DNA from: Deltaproteobacteria bacterium
Lineage (GTDB): Bacteria > Lernaellota > Lernaellaia > JACKCT01
Direction: 5' to 3'
Assembly (NCBI GenBank): GCA_020845895.1
Contig: JADLEX010000036.1
Location: forward strand, 1-64,000
DNA: 64,000 bases
Shown here: positions 1-7,720 of the stretch, one piece after another
How the letters are laid out: each line of letters opens with the position of its first letter
Numbering within the stretch: the first letter of the stretch is position 1
Notes under the pieces: model-generated
Seen by the model: the letters and a program-made list of their open reading frames with translations, nothing else
What the model was told of the DNA's origin: nothing
Database searches by the model: none
Translations under genes and position numbers: made by a program

Positions 1-2
1 CC

Positions 3-104
3 GGTATGGAATGGTCCCTCCGAGGCGCCAACGCCATCATCGCCCTGCGCTGTAACATGCTCTCCAGCCGTTTCGAGGATTATTGGGAATCCCGATGCGC
101 ATAA
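3..104 (+). pseudogene. C-terminal end of an ISKra4-type transposase (cut by window edge)
   Basis: The reading frame enters from the left edge and stops at 104. Its last 33 residues begin GMEWSLRGANAIIALRC and end FEDYWESRCA. From memory this matches the conserved C-terminal end of ISKra4-family transposases, where a GMRWS-x-x-GA motif is followed by an aliphatic stretch and a terminal DYW. Only the tail is visible, so I cannot tell whether the copy upstream is intact. A following 35-codon frame at 95-202 overlaps the end in another frame and may be leftover element sequence. Confidence 0.65.
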
Positions 105-202
105 ACCCGGAAATCAGACGCAGGCCCCCGGTGCCCGACGAGGTCATCGCCGCGCTCAAGAAGAATCCCGCGATCATCTCGGCCAAACGCGCGAGCCTGT
201 AA
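95..202 (+). CDS. Possible 35-residue ORF after the transposase tail
   Basis: An ATG at 95 opens a 35-residue frame ending at TAA 200-202, starting MRINPEIRRRPPVPDEV. It overlaps the transposase stop by a few bases. I recognise no family. It may be the 3' part of the mobile element or chance. No Shine-Dalgarno is obvious. Confidence 0.2.
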   Translation: MRINPEIRRRPPVPDEVIAALKKNPAIISAKRASL

Positions 203-210
203 CGGGGGCG

Positions 211-352
211 AACGCCCACGCACTTTCGTCCCTCGGATGCCCTCGGGACTCCGTTTGAGGCACGGACGGATGGACCGACAGACGGATCTCGCGCGTGTTG
301 CGATGTCCATGCGCGTGTTGAGATGTCAGTGCCGCAAACGAAGGCGCGGGCA
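211..352. repeat. Dispersed repeat, copy 1
   Basis: The stretch at 219-268 resembles 24053-24100: both carry a TTCGTCCCTCGGATG core followed by CTCGGGACT and CGTTTG. The stretch at 322-351 is a diverged copy of a 32-base unit present exactly at 23989-24020 and, inverted, at 57491-57522. The gap between the transposase tail and the ArsA-like gene is therefore made largely of dispersed repeat sequence. Confidence 0.6.
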
Positions 353-405
353 ATCACGCCGTTCCCCTTGTCTCGCGCGGCGCGTCTGCCTAATGTGAGC
401 GCCCC

Positions 406-1374
406 ATGCACAAGCCTCTTTTTGCGCGGCGGGTCGTTTTCATCACGGGCAAGGGCGGGGTCGGCAAGACGACCATCGCGTCGGCGCTCGCGGTGGCGGC
501 GCGCGAGCGCGGGCTGCGCACGCTGCTGGTCGAGGTCGGCGTCACCGAAAACCTCTGCCAGATCTTCAAAAAACCGCTGCCGGTTTACGAAATCGCACGC
601 ATCGAGGACGGCCTTTTCGCGCTGCGTCTCGACCCTTATCTCGCGCTCAAGGAATACCTGACGCTGAATATGAAGGTGGAGTGGGCGGCGCGAAAGTTTC
701 TCGAAACCGACGTGATCCGCTATCTCACGCAGGCCGCGCCGGGCTGGCGCGAGCTCATCACGCTCGGCAAGATCTGGAAGCTGCAAAACGACCGCAACGC
801 GCGCGACGCGCGGCGGCCCGAATGGGATTTTCTCGTCATCGACGCGCCCGCGACGGGCCACGGCATCAGCTTTCTCAAGGTGCCGCAGATCATCCTCGAC
901 ACGTTCCGCTACGGTCCGATTCGCTATCAGACGCAGGAAGTGCACAAGATGCTCCTCGACCCGGCGCGCACGCTGCTCAATGTCGTGACCCTGCCCGAGG
1001 AGATGCCGATGAACGAGGCGGGGGAGATCTACCGCGCGGCGCGCGAAACGCTGCTCATGCCGTTCGGATACGTGTTCGTGAACATGATGCCGCCCGCGCT
1101 GATCGACGCCGAGCTGGCGACGTCCTTGACGAAACTGGAGAGCGACAAAAAGACGCGGGCGATTCTCGACGCGAAGCTGCCCGGCGGCTCGGCGCGACTG
1201 CTGGCCGCGGCGAATCACCACCTCGCCCGGCGGCAACTCGCCGAACAGTACGTGCACCGGGCCCGCGCACGCATCGACGCGCCGTTCGTGGAGGTGCCCG
1301 ATCTCGCGCGGCCGATGATCGACCGCGACGCGCTGGCGGTGCTGGCGACGCACCTGGCGGGCGCGGTGGAGTGA
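406..1374 (+). CDS. ArsA/GET3-family ATPase
   Basis: This is a 322-residue cytoplasmic P-loop ATPase of the ArsA/GET3 (SIMIBI) class. A deviant Walker A motif, GKGGVGKTT, lies at residues 15-23 and the ArsA signature DAPATGH at 146-152, where the switch Asp and the ArsA/GET3 DTAPTGH-type motif are expected. It is about half the length of duplicated E. coli ArsA, so it should act as a homodimer like GET3. No arsB, arsR or ars-type partner is visible nearby, so a role in arsenite export is not supported. Such single-domain proteins are common in deltaproteobacterial genomes and their substrate is usually unknown. The ATG at 406 follows a repeat-rich gap and has no strong Shine-Dalgarno. Confidence 0.85.
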   Translation: MHKPLFARRVVFITGKGGVGKTTIASALAVAARERGLRTLLVEVGVTENLCQIFKKPLPVYEIARIEDGLFALRLDPYLALKEYLTLNMKVEWAARKFLETDVIRYLTQAAPGWRELITLGKIWKLQNDRNARDARRPEWDFLVIDAPATGHGISFLKVPQIILDTFRYGPIRYQTQEVHKMLLDPARTLLNVVTLPEEMPMNEAGEIYRAARETLLMPFGYVFVNMMPPALIDAELATSLTKLESDKKTRAILDAKLPGGSARLLAAANHHLARRQLAEQYVHRARARIDAPFVEVPDLARPMIDRDALAVLATHLAGAVE

Positions 1375-1383
1375 GGTTTGGAA

Positions 1384-1451
1384 CCCTCACCCCGGCTCGC
1401 TGCGCACGCCACCCCTCTCCCGTCATGGCGGGAGAGGGGCAGGGGTGAGGG
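1384..1451. repeat. Nested palindromic repeat (REP-like), copy 1
   Basis: An outer pair of arms, CCCTCACCCC (1384-1393) and GGGGTGAGGG (1442-1451), encloses an inner hairpin, CCCCTCTCCC (1412-1421) and GGGAGAGGGG (1430-1439). The same nested design with identical arms recurs at 20734-20805. It lies just after the ArsA-like gene and could act as a processing or termination structure, but there is no T-run. Confidence 0.8.
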
Positions 1452-1480
1452 CCGCTCGAAACTACCGCAAATAGTGGTGG

Positions 1481-1509
1481 TTGATCCGCCCCAATACATC
1501 CTGTAGTAT
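1481..1509 (+). promoter_or_regulatory. Sigma-70-like promoter candidate for the small Cys-pair gene
   Basis: TTGATC at 1481-1486 and TAGTAT at 1504-1509 are separated by 17 bases, about 30 bases before the ATG at 1537. The gene also has a good GGGAGG ribosome site. Confidence 0.4.
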
Positions 1510-1536
1510 CCGCCCATCATCCGCACGGGAGGCCAC

Positions 1537-1752
1537 ATGTCCCTGCTTTCGGGCTGCTGCCCGGTTTGCGTCGGCCCCTCGGTCTTTATCCGTTCCCGGC
1601 AATGTGATCTGATGGCGCTGGAGTGCGTGAACTGCGGGACGACGCTCCCCGTGATGCGCACGCAGGACGAGGCCGAACGGTCGCGCCGGACCGTCGCGGA
1701 ACTCGAGGACATCTTCGATGTTCTGACGATGGCGGATCAGCGCCCCACGTAA
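1537..1752 (+). CDS. Small Cys-pair (zinc-ribbon-like) protein
   Basis: This 71-residue protein has a CCPVC cluster near residue 7 and a CVNCG motif near residue 29. That spacing suits a small zinc ribbon or rubredoxin-like knuckle, followed by a helical C-terminal half rich in Glu and Arg. A GGGAGG Shine-Dalgarno sits 5-6 bases before the ATG and a plausible promoter lies upstream, which supports a real gene. I do not recognise a named family. The next gene, a receiver/DUF4388 protein, begins about 60 bases downstream and may be co-transcribed. Confidence 0.6.
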   Translation: MSLLSGCCPVCVGPSVFIRSRQCDLMALECVNCGTTLPVMRTQDEAERSRRTVAELEDIFDVLTMADQRPT

Positions 1753-1810
1753 ATCTCGGCCCGATCGCAACGCGAACCTCCCGCGCCTCTTGCGCGGAAC
1801 GTCGGTCGTG

Positions 1811-3055
1811 ATGAAACAGATTCTGATTCTCGCGGGCGATGAGGACATCGCCGAGCGCTTGAAAACGACGATTGCGCCCGCCGGACATCTGGCGACGGTG
1901 GTGCACTCCATCCGCGCCGGTCTCGAGATTGCCGAGCACGAATCCCCCGATCTCATCCTCGCCGACTTCACGCTCGCCGACGGCACGGCGGTCGAGTTCT
2001 GCGACAAACTCCGGCGGCAGCTTCCCGAGTTCCGCGCGCCGGTGTTGTGCCTTGCGTCGCCGCGGCAGGCCGAGCACTACGCCGACCGCGCCGACGGCGG
2101 CAAGGGTCCGCAAGACTGGATCCGCTGGCCCGCGAGCGCGTCTGAGCTGCGCAAGCGCGTCGAGTCCTGGCTCGCGCGGCCCGCGGAGTTCTACGCGGAG
2201 GAAGACGACGCGGGCGACGAGACGCAGACCGCTCCCCAGCGGACGCAGTCGCTCGCGGGAACATTCTCGGCGACGCCCCTCGCTCGCGTGCTCCACGAGA
2301 TCGCGCAGGGCGGGCGCGCGGGGGTGGCGACGATTACGCGGGATGACGAGCGCGTCGAGTTGTCGATACGCGAGGGCAACGTCGTAGGGCTTCGCGCCAC
2401 CACGGGTCTCGCCGAAGGGATGCGCGGGCGACTGGTGGAACCACGTCGGATGGCTGAAGATGCGTGGGCGGTGATCGCGGCCGCGGCGAAGTCACCGAGC
2501 GCGTTGCCGGCGGAGCTGGCGCGGCGAGGATTCCTCGCGCCGGCCGACGCGTGGGAGATGTGGGCGCAGGTCGGCGAGGACCTCGTGCTCTCGCTCTTCG
2601 CGTGGGAGTGGCGGCGCGGCGAATACGCGTTTCGCGCCTCGAAAAAGGAGAAGAAGCCCGACGTGGCTCTCGCGTTGCCCGTCGGCCCGCTCATCTTCGA
2701 GGGCGTGCGCCGTCACTATTCGCGCGACCGGCTCGGCATGATTTTCAGCAAGCGCAATCGGCTGAAACGGTCGCTGGTCGGCATCCCCGAGCGGCCGCGC
2801 GGATTGCCCCCGCCGGCGATTCGCATCCTCGCCTGCGTGGACAACCATCGCACCGCGCCCGAGGTGCTCGCGATGTGCGGCATGCAGCGCGCGCGGTTTT
2901 TTCAGATGCTCTACGCGATGTGGGTGATGGATCTCGCGCGCTTCGGCCCAATCGTCCGGAGCGCCGCCACGCCGGCCCCCAACCTGTTCGAGGCGGCGGA
3001 CGAGATGTTTTCGGATGCGGAGCTACGCCGTCGAGTGGACACGTCCGATTATTAG
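1811..3055 (+). CDS. Receiver-like domain plus DUF4388 (PATAN-type) regulatory protein
   Basis: The protein has 414 residues from the ATG at 1811; an in-frame TTG at 1790 is less likely. Residues 1-120 look like a response-regulator receiver: a beta strand MKQILILAG, then DLILADF holding the probable phospho-acceptor Asp. The acidic DD pocket of the first strand is poorly kept (AGDED), so phosphorylation is uncertain. After an acidic linker, residues 150-240 resemble DUF4388, with GTFSATPLARVLHEI and an IREGNVVGL hairpin. The rest is an uncharacterised basic alpha/beta region ending in a helical bundle. Such proteins occur in gliding or polarity signalling of deltaproteobacteria. No cognate kinase is adjacent. 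Confidence 0.75.
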   Translation: MKQILILAGDEDIAERLKTTIAPAGHLATVVHSIRAGLEIAEHESPDLILADFTLADGTAVEFCDKLRRQLPEFRAPVLCLASPRQAEHYADRADGGKGPQDWIRWPASASELRKRVESWLARPAEFYAEEDDAGDETQTAPQRTQSLAGTFSATPLARVLHEIAQGGRAGVATITRDDERVELSIREGNVVGLRATTGLAEGMRGRLVEPRRMAEDAWAVIAAAAKSPSALPAELARRGFLAPADAWEMWAQVGEDLVLSLFAWEWRRGEYAFRASKKEKKPDVALALPVGPLIFEGVRRHYSRDRLGMIFSKRNRLKRSLVGIPERPRGLPPPAIRILACVDNHRTAPEVLAMCGMQRARFFQMLYAMWVMDLARFGPIVRSAATPAPNLFEAADEMFSDAELRRRVDTSDY

Positions 3056-3067
3056 GGTGCCGCGCGC

Positions 3068-3511
3068 CTACTCGACCGCCTCGAAATCGACGCTTTCACA
3101 CTCGAAGTCGATGCCCGTTCCCGGGTCCACGCTCTCGAAACCTTCATCCAGATCCGGGCAGGCGTTCGTGTAGTCGCCCTCCCAAATGTGGCCCTGGAAG
3201 ACCTTGTAGAGATCGTCGCGGGTGCAGTTGCCCTCGGAGGCCACGATCTCGCCGTCGCCGACTTCGTGGGGGATCGTCACCGGCTCGTTGTATTCGGGTT
3301 CCAGCGGTTCGTAGGTGCAGGTCACGACGCAGCTCTTGAACGAGCAGATGCCTTTGCCTCCGGTGTCGCCGCCGTCATCGTCGTCATCATCGTCGTCACC
3401 GCCGCCGCAGGCCAAGGCCATCGCCGCCGACGCGGCGACCAATGCCAGCAAGCTCGCCCACCACATCAGATTCGATCGCATCATCAGCAGCTTTGATCGC
3501 GTCATCGTCAT
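3068..3511 (-). CDS. Small Asp-rich lipoprotein
   Basis: This 147-residue predicted lipoprotein has a hydrophobic signal, a lipobox ending MALAC, and then a GGG plus eight-Asp stretch and a Gly/Asp spacer. The mature part has six Cys residues (CSFKSCVVTC, NC, AC, EC), suggesting a small disulfide-stabilised domain exposed beyond the membrane. Several in-frame Met codons lie before the signal (residues 1, 3, 10, 11, 16), so the start is uncertain. It shows the N-terminal version of the Asp-stalk architecture repeated across this window. No domain family recognised. Confidence 0.75.
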   Translation of the reverse strand: MTMTRSKLLMMRSNLMWWASLLALVAASAAMALACGGGDDDDDDDDGGDTGGKGICSFKSCVVTCTYEPLEPEYNEPVTIPHEVGDGEIVASEGNCTRDDLYKVFQGHIWEGDYTNACPDLDEGFESVDPGTGIDFECESVDFEAVE

Positions 3512-3546
3512 GCCTCAACAAGTCACGGGCGGAATCTTCTCGTGTC

Positions 3547-4827
3547 TCACCGGGGTCCGGGCACCACGCGCCGCCGCCGACGCGCGAGCACCTCGGGCGC
3601 CTGCATGATCGTGTCCTTGAGCAGCCGCGCCCCGATCTTGAGCAATTGCCCGGTCGTGCGCAACAGCCCCGGCGGCGCTGCGCCGACCTCGGTCCAACCC
3701 TTCTCATCGGACTTCAGCTTCTCCCAGTTGTGGAAGAGCCGGCCCCAGTCCGACTGGAGAACGTTGTACACGCGCATCTGGCCGAAGCGCGGATACCAGT
3801 ACAGGTCGTGGTACAGCACGCTGGCGAGATACGCCCACGGCGCGGCCCACGTCTTGAGCGACCACTCGATGGCGTCCTTGAGCCCGCCCCAGTAGATCTT
3901 GTGCTGCATCTTCGCCGCGAAGGTGATGTTCTTCATCGGCCCTTCGAACTGCCAGTTTTCCGCTCCCGCGTCCGCGTCGCCCACGATTTCGATCTCGCGC
4001 GGATCGCCGACGCCCAGGCCCGCGTCGTGCGAGAGCTTGATGAACTTGATACCCATCGGGTCGAAGCCCATCAGCCGCGCGGCCGTCGCGTCGATCGCCG
4101 TTTGATCCGCCGAAGCGAGGATCACGTTCTTGACGTGCGGAATCATGCAGCGCGGTCCGGGGCCGTCGCCCGCGAAGGTGCCGTCCATGACCGCGAAGAT
4201 TCCCCGGTGGATCTTCTTCTGGATCATCAGCAGGTCGACGAGCGTCTCGTGGATGACCGGGTGCGTCCAGTGCCGGTGCTCGTTGAGCAGGCCGCCGAAG
4301 GCGTTTTTCATCGCGCCGGTCGTCGTGGTGAAGACGTGCGTCTTCACGGTCGGCAGGTGGATGATGTTCTCGCCGATGAAGCGCTTCGGGATCATGAAGC
4401 CCTTGGGATAGACGTCGTTGAGGCACAGGAATTTTTTCGCGAGATCGCCGACGGCCTCGCGCACGTCGATCCACTCCTCGCCTTCGTAAAGGTGCACGTT
4501 TCGCAGGCCGTGCGCCTCGACGACGTTGAGCTGCTTGTTCTCGCGCTCGCCGAAGTGCGCGTCGATGACGACGGTGCGGTTGTGACAGCCGTGGATCAGG
4601 TTCGGGTCGTACCCGTCGGCCTTCATCGCGCGGATCACGCCGTCGAGCTGCCACGGCACCGTCGAGCTGCTGGGGTAGAAGAAGTGCCACGAGATGTTGA
4701 TCTTCAGACCGGTGTCCGCGTCCTTCGCGATCACGTCCTGATAACCGGCCAGATTCATCAGCCGGTGGTAGTCCTCCAGAACCGTGCGCGGCGATGTCCG
4801 CAGAATCGCCACCTTCGCCTTGCTCAT
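3547..4827 (-). CDS. DUF362 domain-containing protein
   Basis: This 426-residue protein matches DUF362 along most of its length. It starts KAKVAILRT, carries FIGENIIHLPTVKTHVFT followed by TGAMKN-x-x-GGL, and later has an NVILASADQTAIDATAAR segment, all typical of the family. The family is tied to iron-sulfur or corrinoid biology in some lineages, often with a ferredoxin domain, but no CxxCxxC cluster is present here, so the function is unassigned. The C-terminal 120 residues are an extra basic/aromatic region. It reads away from the radical SAM gene at 5106, leaving a 278-base divergent gap. Confidence 0.8.
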   Translation of the reverse strand: MSKAKVAILRTSPRTVLEDYHRLMNLAGYQDVIAKDADTGLKINISWHFFYPSSSTVPWQLDGVIRAMKADGYDPNLIHGCHNRTVVIDAHFGERENKQLNVVEAHGLRNVHLYEGEEWIDVREAVGDLAKKFLCLNDVYPKGFMIPKRFIGENIIHLPTVKTHVFTTTTGAMKNAFGGLLNEHRHWTHPVIHETLVDLLMIQKKIHRGIFAVMDGTFAGDGPGPRCMIPHVKNVILASADQTAIDATAARLMGFDPMGIKFIKLSHDAGLGVGDPREIEIVGDADAGAENWQFEGPMKNITFAAKMQHKIYWGGLKDAIEWSLKTWAAPWAYLASVLYHDLYWYPRFGQMRVYNVLQSDWGRLFHNWEKLKSDEKGWTEVGAAPPGLLRTTGQLLKIGARLLKDTIMQAPEVLARRRRRVVPGPR

Positions 4828-5105
4828 CGAAAATCTCCAAAAAATCCGCGCCGGCTCCTCGCCGCGCGGCTCAAGTCGTCGAGGAAGAGAATTATAAGCA
4901 CGCCTCCCCGCGAGTGCAACGCGGACGGGCCCGGCCGAGAACTCGCGGCGGCGGTTCGATTCGTCGAATCGCCCGATTTGTTTCCCGCGCGCTTTCCCCG
5001 TTTAGTTCAATCGTGATAATGGCCCGATGCGCGAGAACGCGATTTCCCGCCGCCCGACGACACGCGGCGCGAGGTCCGGCGCGCCCGATCGAAGGAAAAC
5101 CCGAC

Positions 5106-6209
5106 GTGAATCTGCTGCGCCGACAATACCGAATGCGGGAACTCCTTCTCTTTCGGAGTCGCTTTTTCCGCCTGGCGATGAATTGGCGCCGCGTCGTCAA
5201 CTTCCTGAAGGTGAAAATTTCCTGGTGGCTGCGCCTCGAGCGCGTGCGCGGATTACCGATTCACCTGCATGTCGAGCCATCCGGCTCCTGCGACCAGCTC
5301 TGCCTGAAGTGCCAGCGATTCGCCGCAATCTTTCGCGACGACGGACGGATCGACGGAAATAAGCTGCTGCCGTTCGAGACCTACCAGTCCGTGATCGACG
5401 AAATCGGCGAGTCCCTTCTGACCGTTCGTCTCTGGCATTACGGCGCTCCGCTGCAAAATCCCGACATCTTTCGGATGATCGAGTATGCCAAAGCGCGACA
5501 CCTGATCGTCGCCGTCAGTTCGACGCTGTCGCTGCTGAACGCGGAAAAGGCCGAGCGGCTCGTGCGGTCGGGACTCGACTATCTCATCGTCTCCCTCGAC
5601 GGGGCGACGCCGGAAAGCTATCGACGCAATCACGGCGTGGATCATTTCGAGCGGGTCCTCGGGAATCTGACGAATCTCCTGGAAGTCCGCCGTCGATTGC
5701 ATACGCCGTTCCCCATGATCGACCTGCAATTCATCGTCATGAAAGACAACGAGCACGAAATCCCCCACATCCGGGAACTCGCCGCACGACTCGGCGTCGA
5801 TCGCCTCAGCATCCAGCGCGTCGACATCTCCCATCTGGATGAACTGCGCGACGGCCGACGGGGCATCGGCGACGCGATCCTGCCGATAAATCCCGAGTTT
5901 CGGCTCGACATGTCCGATGTCCTGCGCGACCGTGCGTGCCGCCTGCCCTGGGAGGAGGCGCTGGTGCGTTACTCGGGGCTGGTGCTGCCGTGCGTCAGCG
6001 ACCTTCGACAGGAGTGGCCCATGGGACGGGTCGGCGCGAACGGGTCGGGCGGAATCCGGGACGCATGGAACGGCGAGAGCTTTCGCCAGTTGCGTCGGAG
6101 GATTCGCGCCGACATCGACGCGATTCCGATGTGCTCGACATGCAGTGTTCGAAACAATCATAACGAAGACATCCACGACAGTCACAACGAGGACATCCAT
6201 GACGTCTGA
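5106..6209 (+). CDS. Radical SAM protein with SPASM-like C-terminus
   Basis: This is a 367-residue radical SAM enzyme. The SAM-binding [4Fe-4S] motif is C62-x3-C66-x2-C69, preceded by HLHVEPSGS. A (beta/alpha) core follows, with VSLDGATPESY typical of SPASM/twitch enzymes. The C-terminus has further Cys residues (CRLPW, LPCVSD, MCSTC) placed as in a SPASM auxiliary-cluster domain. The GTG start at 5106 has GAAGGA about 10 bases upstream; longer frames to 4794 read through an unlikely leader. The tail ends in a duplicated HNEDIHD unit. The stop overlaps the ATG of the aminotransferase by 11 bases, so the two should be translationally coupled and may modify one amino-containing product. Substrate unknown. 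Confidence 0.85.
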   Translation: MNLLRRQYRMRELLLFRSRFFRLAMNWRRVVNFLKVKISWWLRLERVRGLPIHLHVEPSGSCDQLCLKCQRFAAIFRDDGRIDGNKLLPFETYQSVIDEIGESLLTVRLWHYGAPLQNPDIFRMIEYAKARHLIVAVSSTLSLLNAEKAERLVRSGLDYLIVSLDGATPESYRRNHGVDHFERVLGNLTNLLEVRRRLHTPFPMIDLQFIVMKDNEHEIPHIRELAARLGVDRLSIQRVDISHLDELRDGRRGIGDAILPINPEFRLDMSDVLRDRACRLPWEEALVRYSGLVLPCVSDLRQEWPMGRVGANGSGGIRDAWNGESFRQLRRRIRADIDAIPMCSTCSVRNNHNEDIHDSHNEDIHDV

Positions 6210-7647
6210 CGGCCCGCTCACCACGAGCGAGGAGGTCGATCGACTCACCCCGGCCCAGGTCGCGGATCTTTACCAGCGGTTCGTCAACCCGGGCATCCGG
6301 ACGTTTCTGCGCGTTCTCGGCCTCGATCAGATCCGGGTCGTCCGCGCCCAGGGCATGCATCTCGACACCGCGGACGGACGACGAATTCTCGATTTTTCGG
6401 GCGGGCTCAACGTCCTAAACCTCGGCCACAACCATCCCCGCATCATGGCCGCTCGCCGCCGGTACAACGAAGAGCTGCGCCTCGAGCTATGGAAGACCTT
6501 CATTTCGCCCCATCAGGCCGTGCTCGCGCGGAATCTCGCGACGCTGTTTCCCGGCCGACTCCGGTATTCGTTCTTTTGCAACAGCGGGGCGGAAGCCAAC
6601 GAGGGCGCGTTGAAAATCGCCCTTTTGTATCAAGGCGCAGGAAAAACAAAGATGAGAACGAAAATTCTCCACACCGACCTGGGCTATCACGGAAAAACAC
6701 TCGGCACGCTGGCGGTGTCGGGTTCGAAGAGCGGCTGCTACCGGGAACTGTTCCCCGTTTCCGACTGCGGGATCGAGGTGCCGTTCGGGAATATCGACTC
6801 GGTGAGGGCGGCGATCGTGCAGCGTCGTGGGCCCGAGGGACACGACATCGCGGCCATGATCATCGAGGCGATTAAGGGGGACCTCGTGCTGACTCCGCCG
6901 GACGGCTACCTCGACGAACTCGGGGAGTTGTGCCGGCGCGAAGGAATCGTGTTGATTGTGGACGAGGTCTTCACGGGGTTCGGACGCACCGGCCGGATGT
7001 TCGGCTTCCAGCACTCCGGCCTGATTCCGGACATCGTCACGTTCTCCAAGACGCTGGGGGGCGGCAAGGCGTCGATCGCCGGTTATATCGTCCGCGAGGA
7101 CATCTTCGAAAAGACCTATGGGTCCCTTCGCGGATGCACGATCCACACGTCCACTTATGGCGGCATGGGCGAGGAATGCGCGACGGCGGTCGAAGCCCTG
7201 AACATTCTCGCCGACGAGGGACTCGTCGAGCGGTCGCGCAGGCTGGGAGAGCGTTTGGGCGAGCGGATGCGCGCGTTGCATGTCCGGTATCCCAAAGTGA
7301 TCCGGCAGGTCCGCAACGTGGGTCTCATGGGGATTCTGGAGCTTCGGCCCAGCGCCGAGCTGTTCGGCACTCGGCTTCTTTCCGCGGTACCGCACGCGGA
7401 CCAGTTTCTACTCGGCCTCGGACCGGCGGTGATCGTCTCGGAACTGTTCAAACGTCACGACATCCTAATTTACACCGGTGGGCGCGAGGACAATCTGTTC
7501 GTCAACCCCGCCCTCATCGTCACCGCCGAGGAGATCGATCGTTTTTGCGACGCGCTCGACGCGGTTCTCGGTCGGAATCTCTACGATCTGGCGCTTCGCC
7601 TGCTCAAAAACATCGTGGCCGGACCCTCGGCCCCCCCCTCGTCTTGA
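6199..7647 (+). CDS. Class III PLP-dependent aminotransferase
   Basis: This 482-residue cytosolic aminotransferase is of the ornithine/4-aminobutyrate (class III) fold. Visible landmarks are FFCNSGAEANEGALKIA (phosphate-binding and early active site), VDEVFTGFGRTG with the PLP-pyridine Asp255, and FSKTLGGGKASIAGY with the Schiff-base Lys284. The length fits the family. The N-terminal 50 residues (TPAQVADLYQRFVNPG) recall enzymes that act on carrier-bound or lipid-linked carbonyl groups, but I cannot name the substrate. It overlaps the radical SAM gene and precedes an SGNH-like gene by 73 bases, so a small modification or natural-product pathway is plausible. Confidence 0.88.
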   Translation: MTSDGPLTTSEEVDRLTPAQVADLYQRFVNPGIRTFLRVLGLDQIRVVRAQGMHLDTADGRRILDFSGGLNVLNLGHNHPRIMAARRRYNEELRLELWKTFISPHQAVLARNLATLFPGRLRYSFFCNSGAEANEGALKIALLYQGAGKTKMRTKILHTDLGYHGKTLGTLAVSGSKSGCYRELFPVSDCGIEVPFGNIDSVRAAIVQRRGPEGHDIAAMIIEAIKGDLVLTPPDGYLDELGELCRREGIVLIVDEVFTGFGRTGRMFGFQHSGLIPDIVTFSKTLGGGKASIAGYIVREDIFEKTYGSLRGCTIHTSTYGGMGEECATAVEALNILADEGLVERSRRLGERLGERMRALHVRYPKVIRQVRNVGLMGILELRPSAELFGTRLLSAVPHADQFLLGLGPAVIVSELFKRHDILIYTGGREDNLFVNPALIVTAEEIDRFCDALDAVLGRNLYDLALRLLKNIVAGPSAPPSS

Positions 7648-7720
7648 TCCCTCGTAGTGTTTCGGGCAGCGCCACAGCACGTCGGTTGCCCGGCAAAACA
7701 TTCGACTCTATTGTTCGGCC

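Noticed and set aside
406..1374. Arsenite efflux pump ATPase
   Set aside because: Single-domain protein with no arsB, arsD or arsR partner; only the ATPase family is supported.
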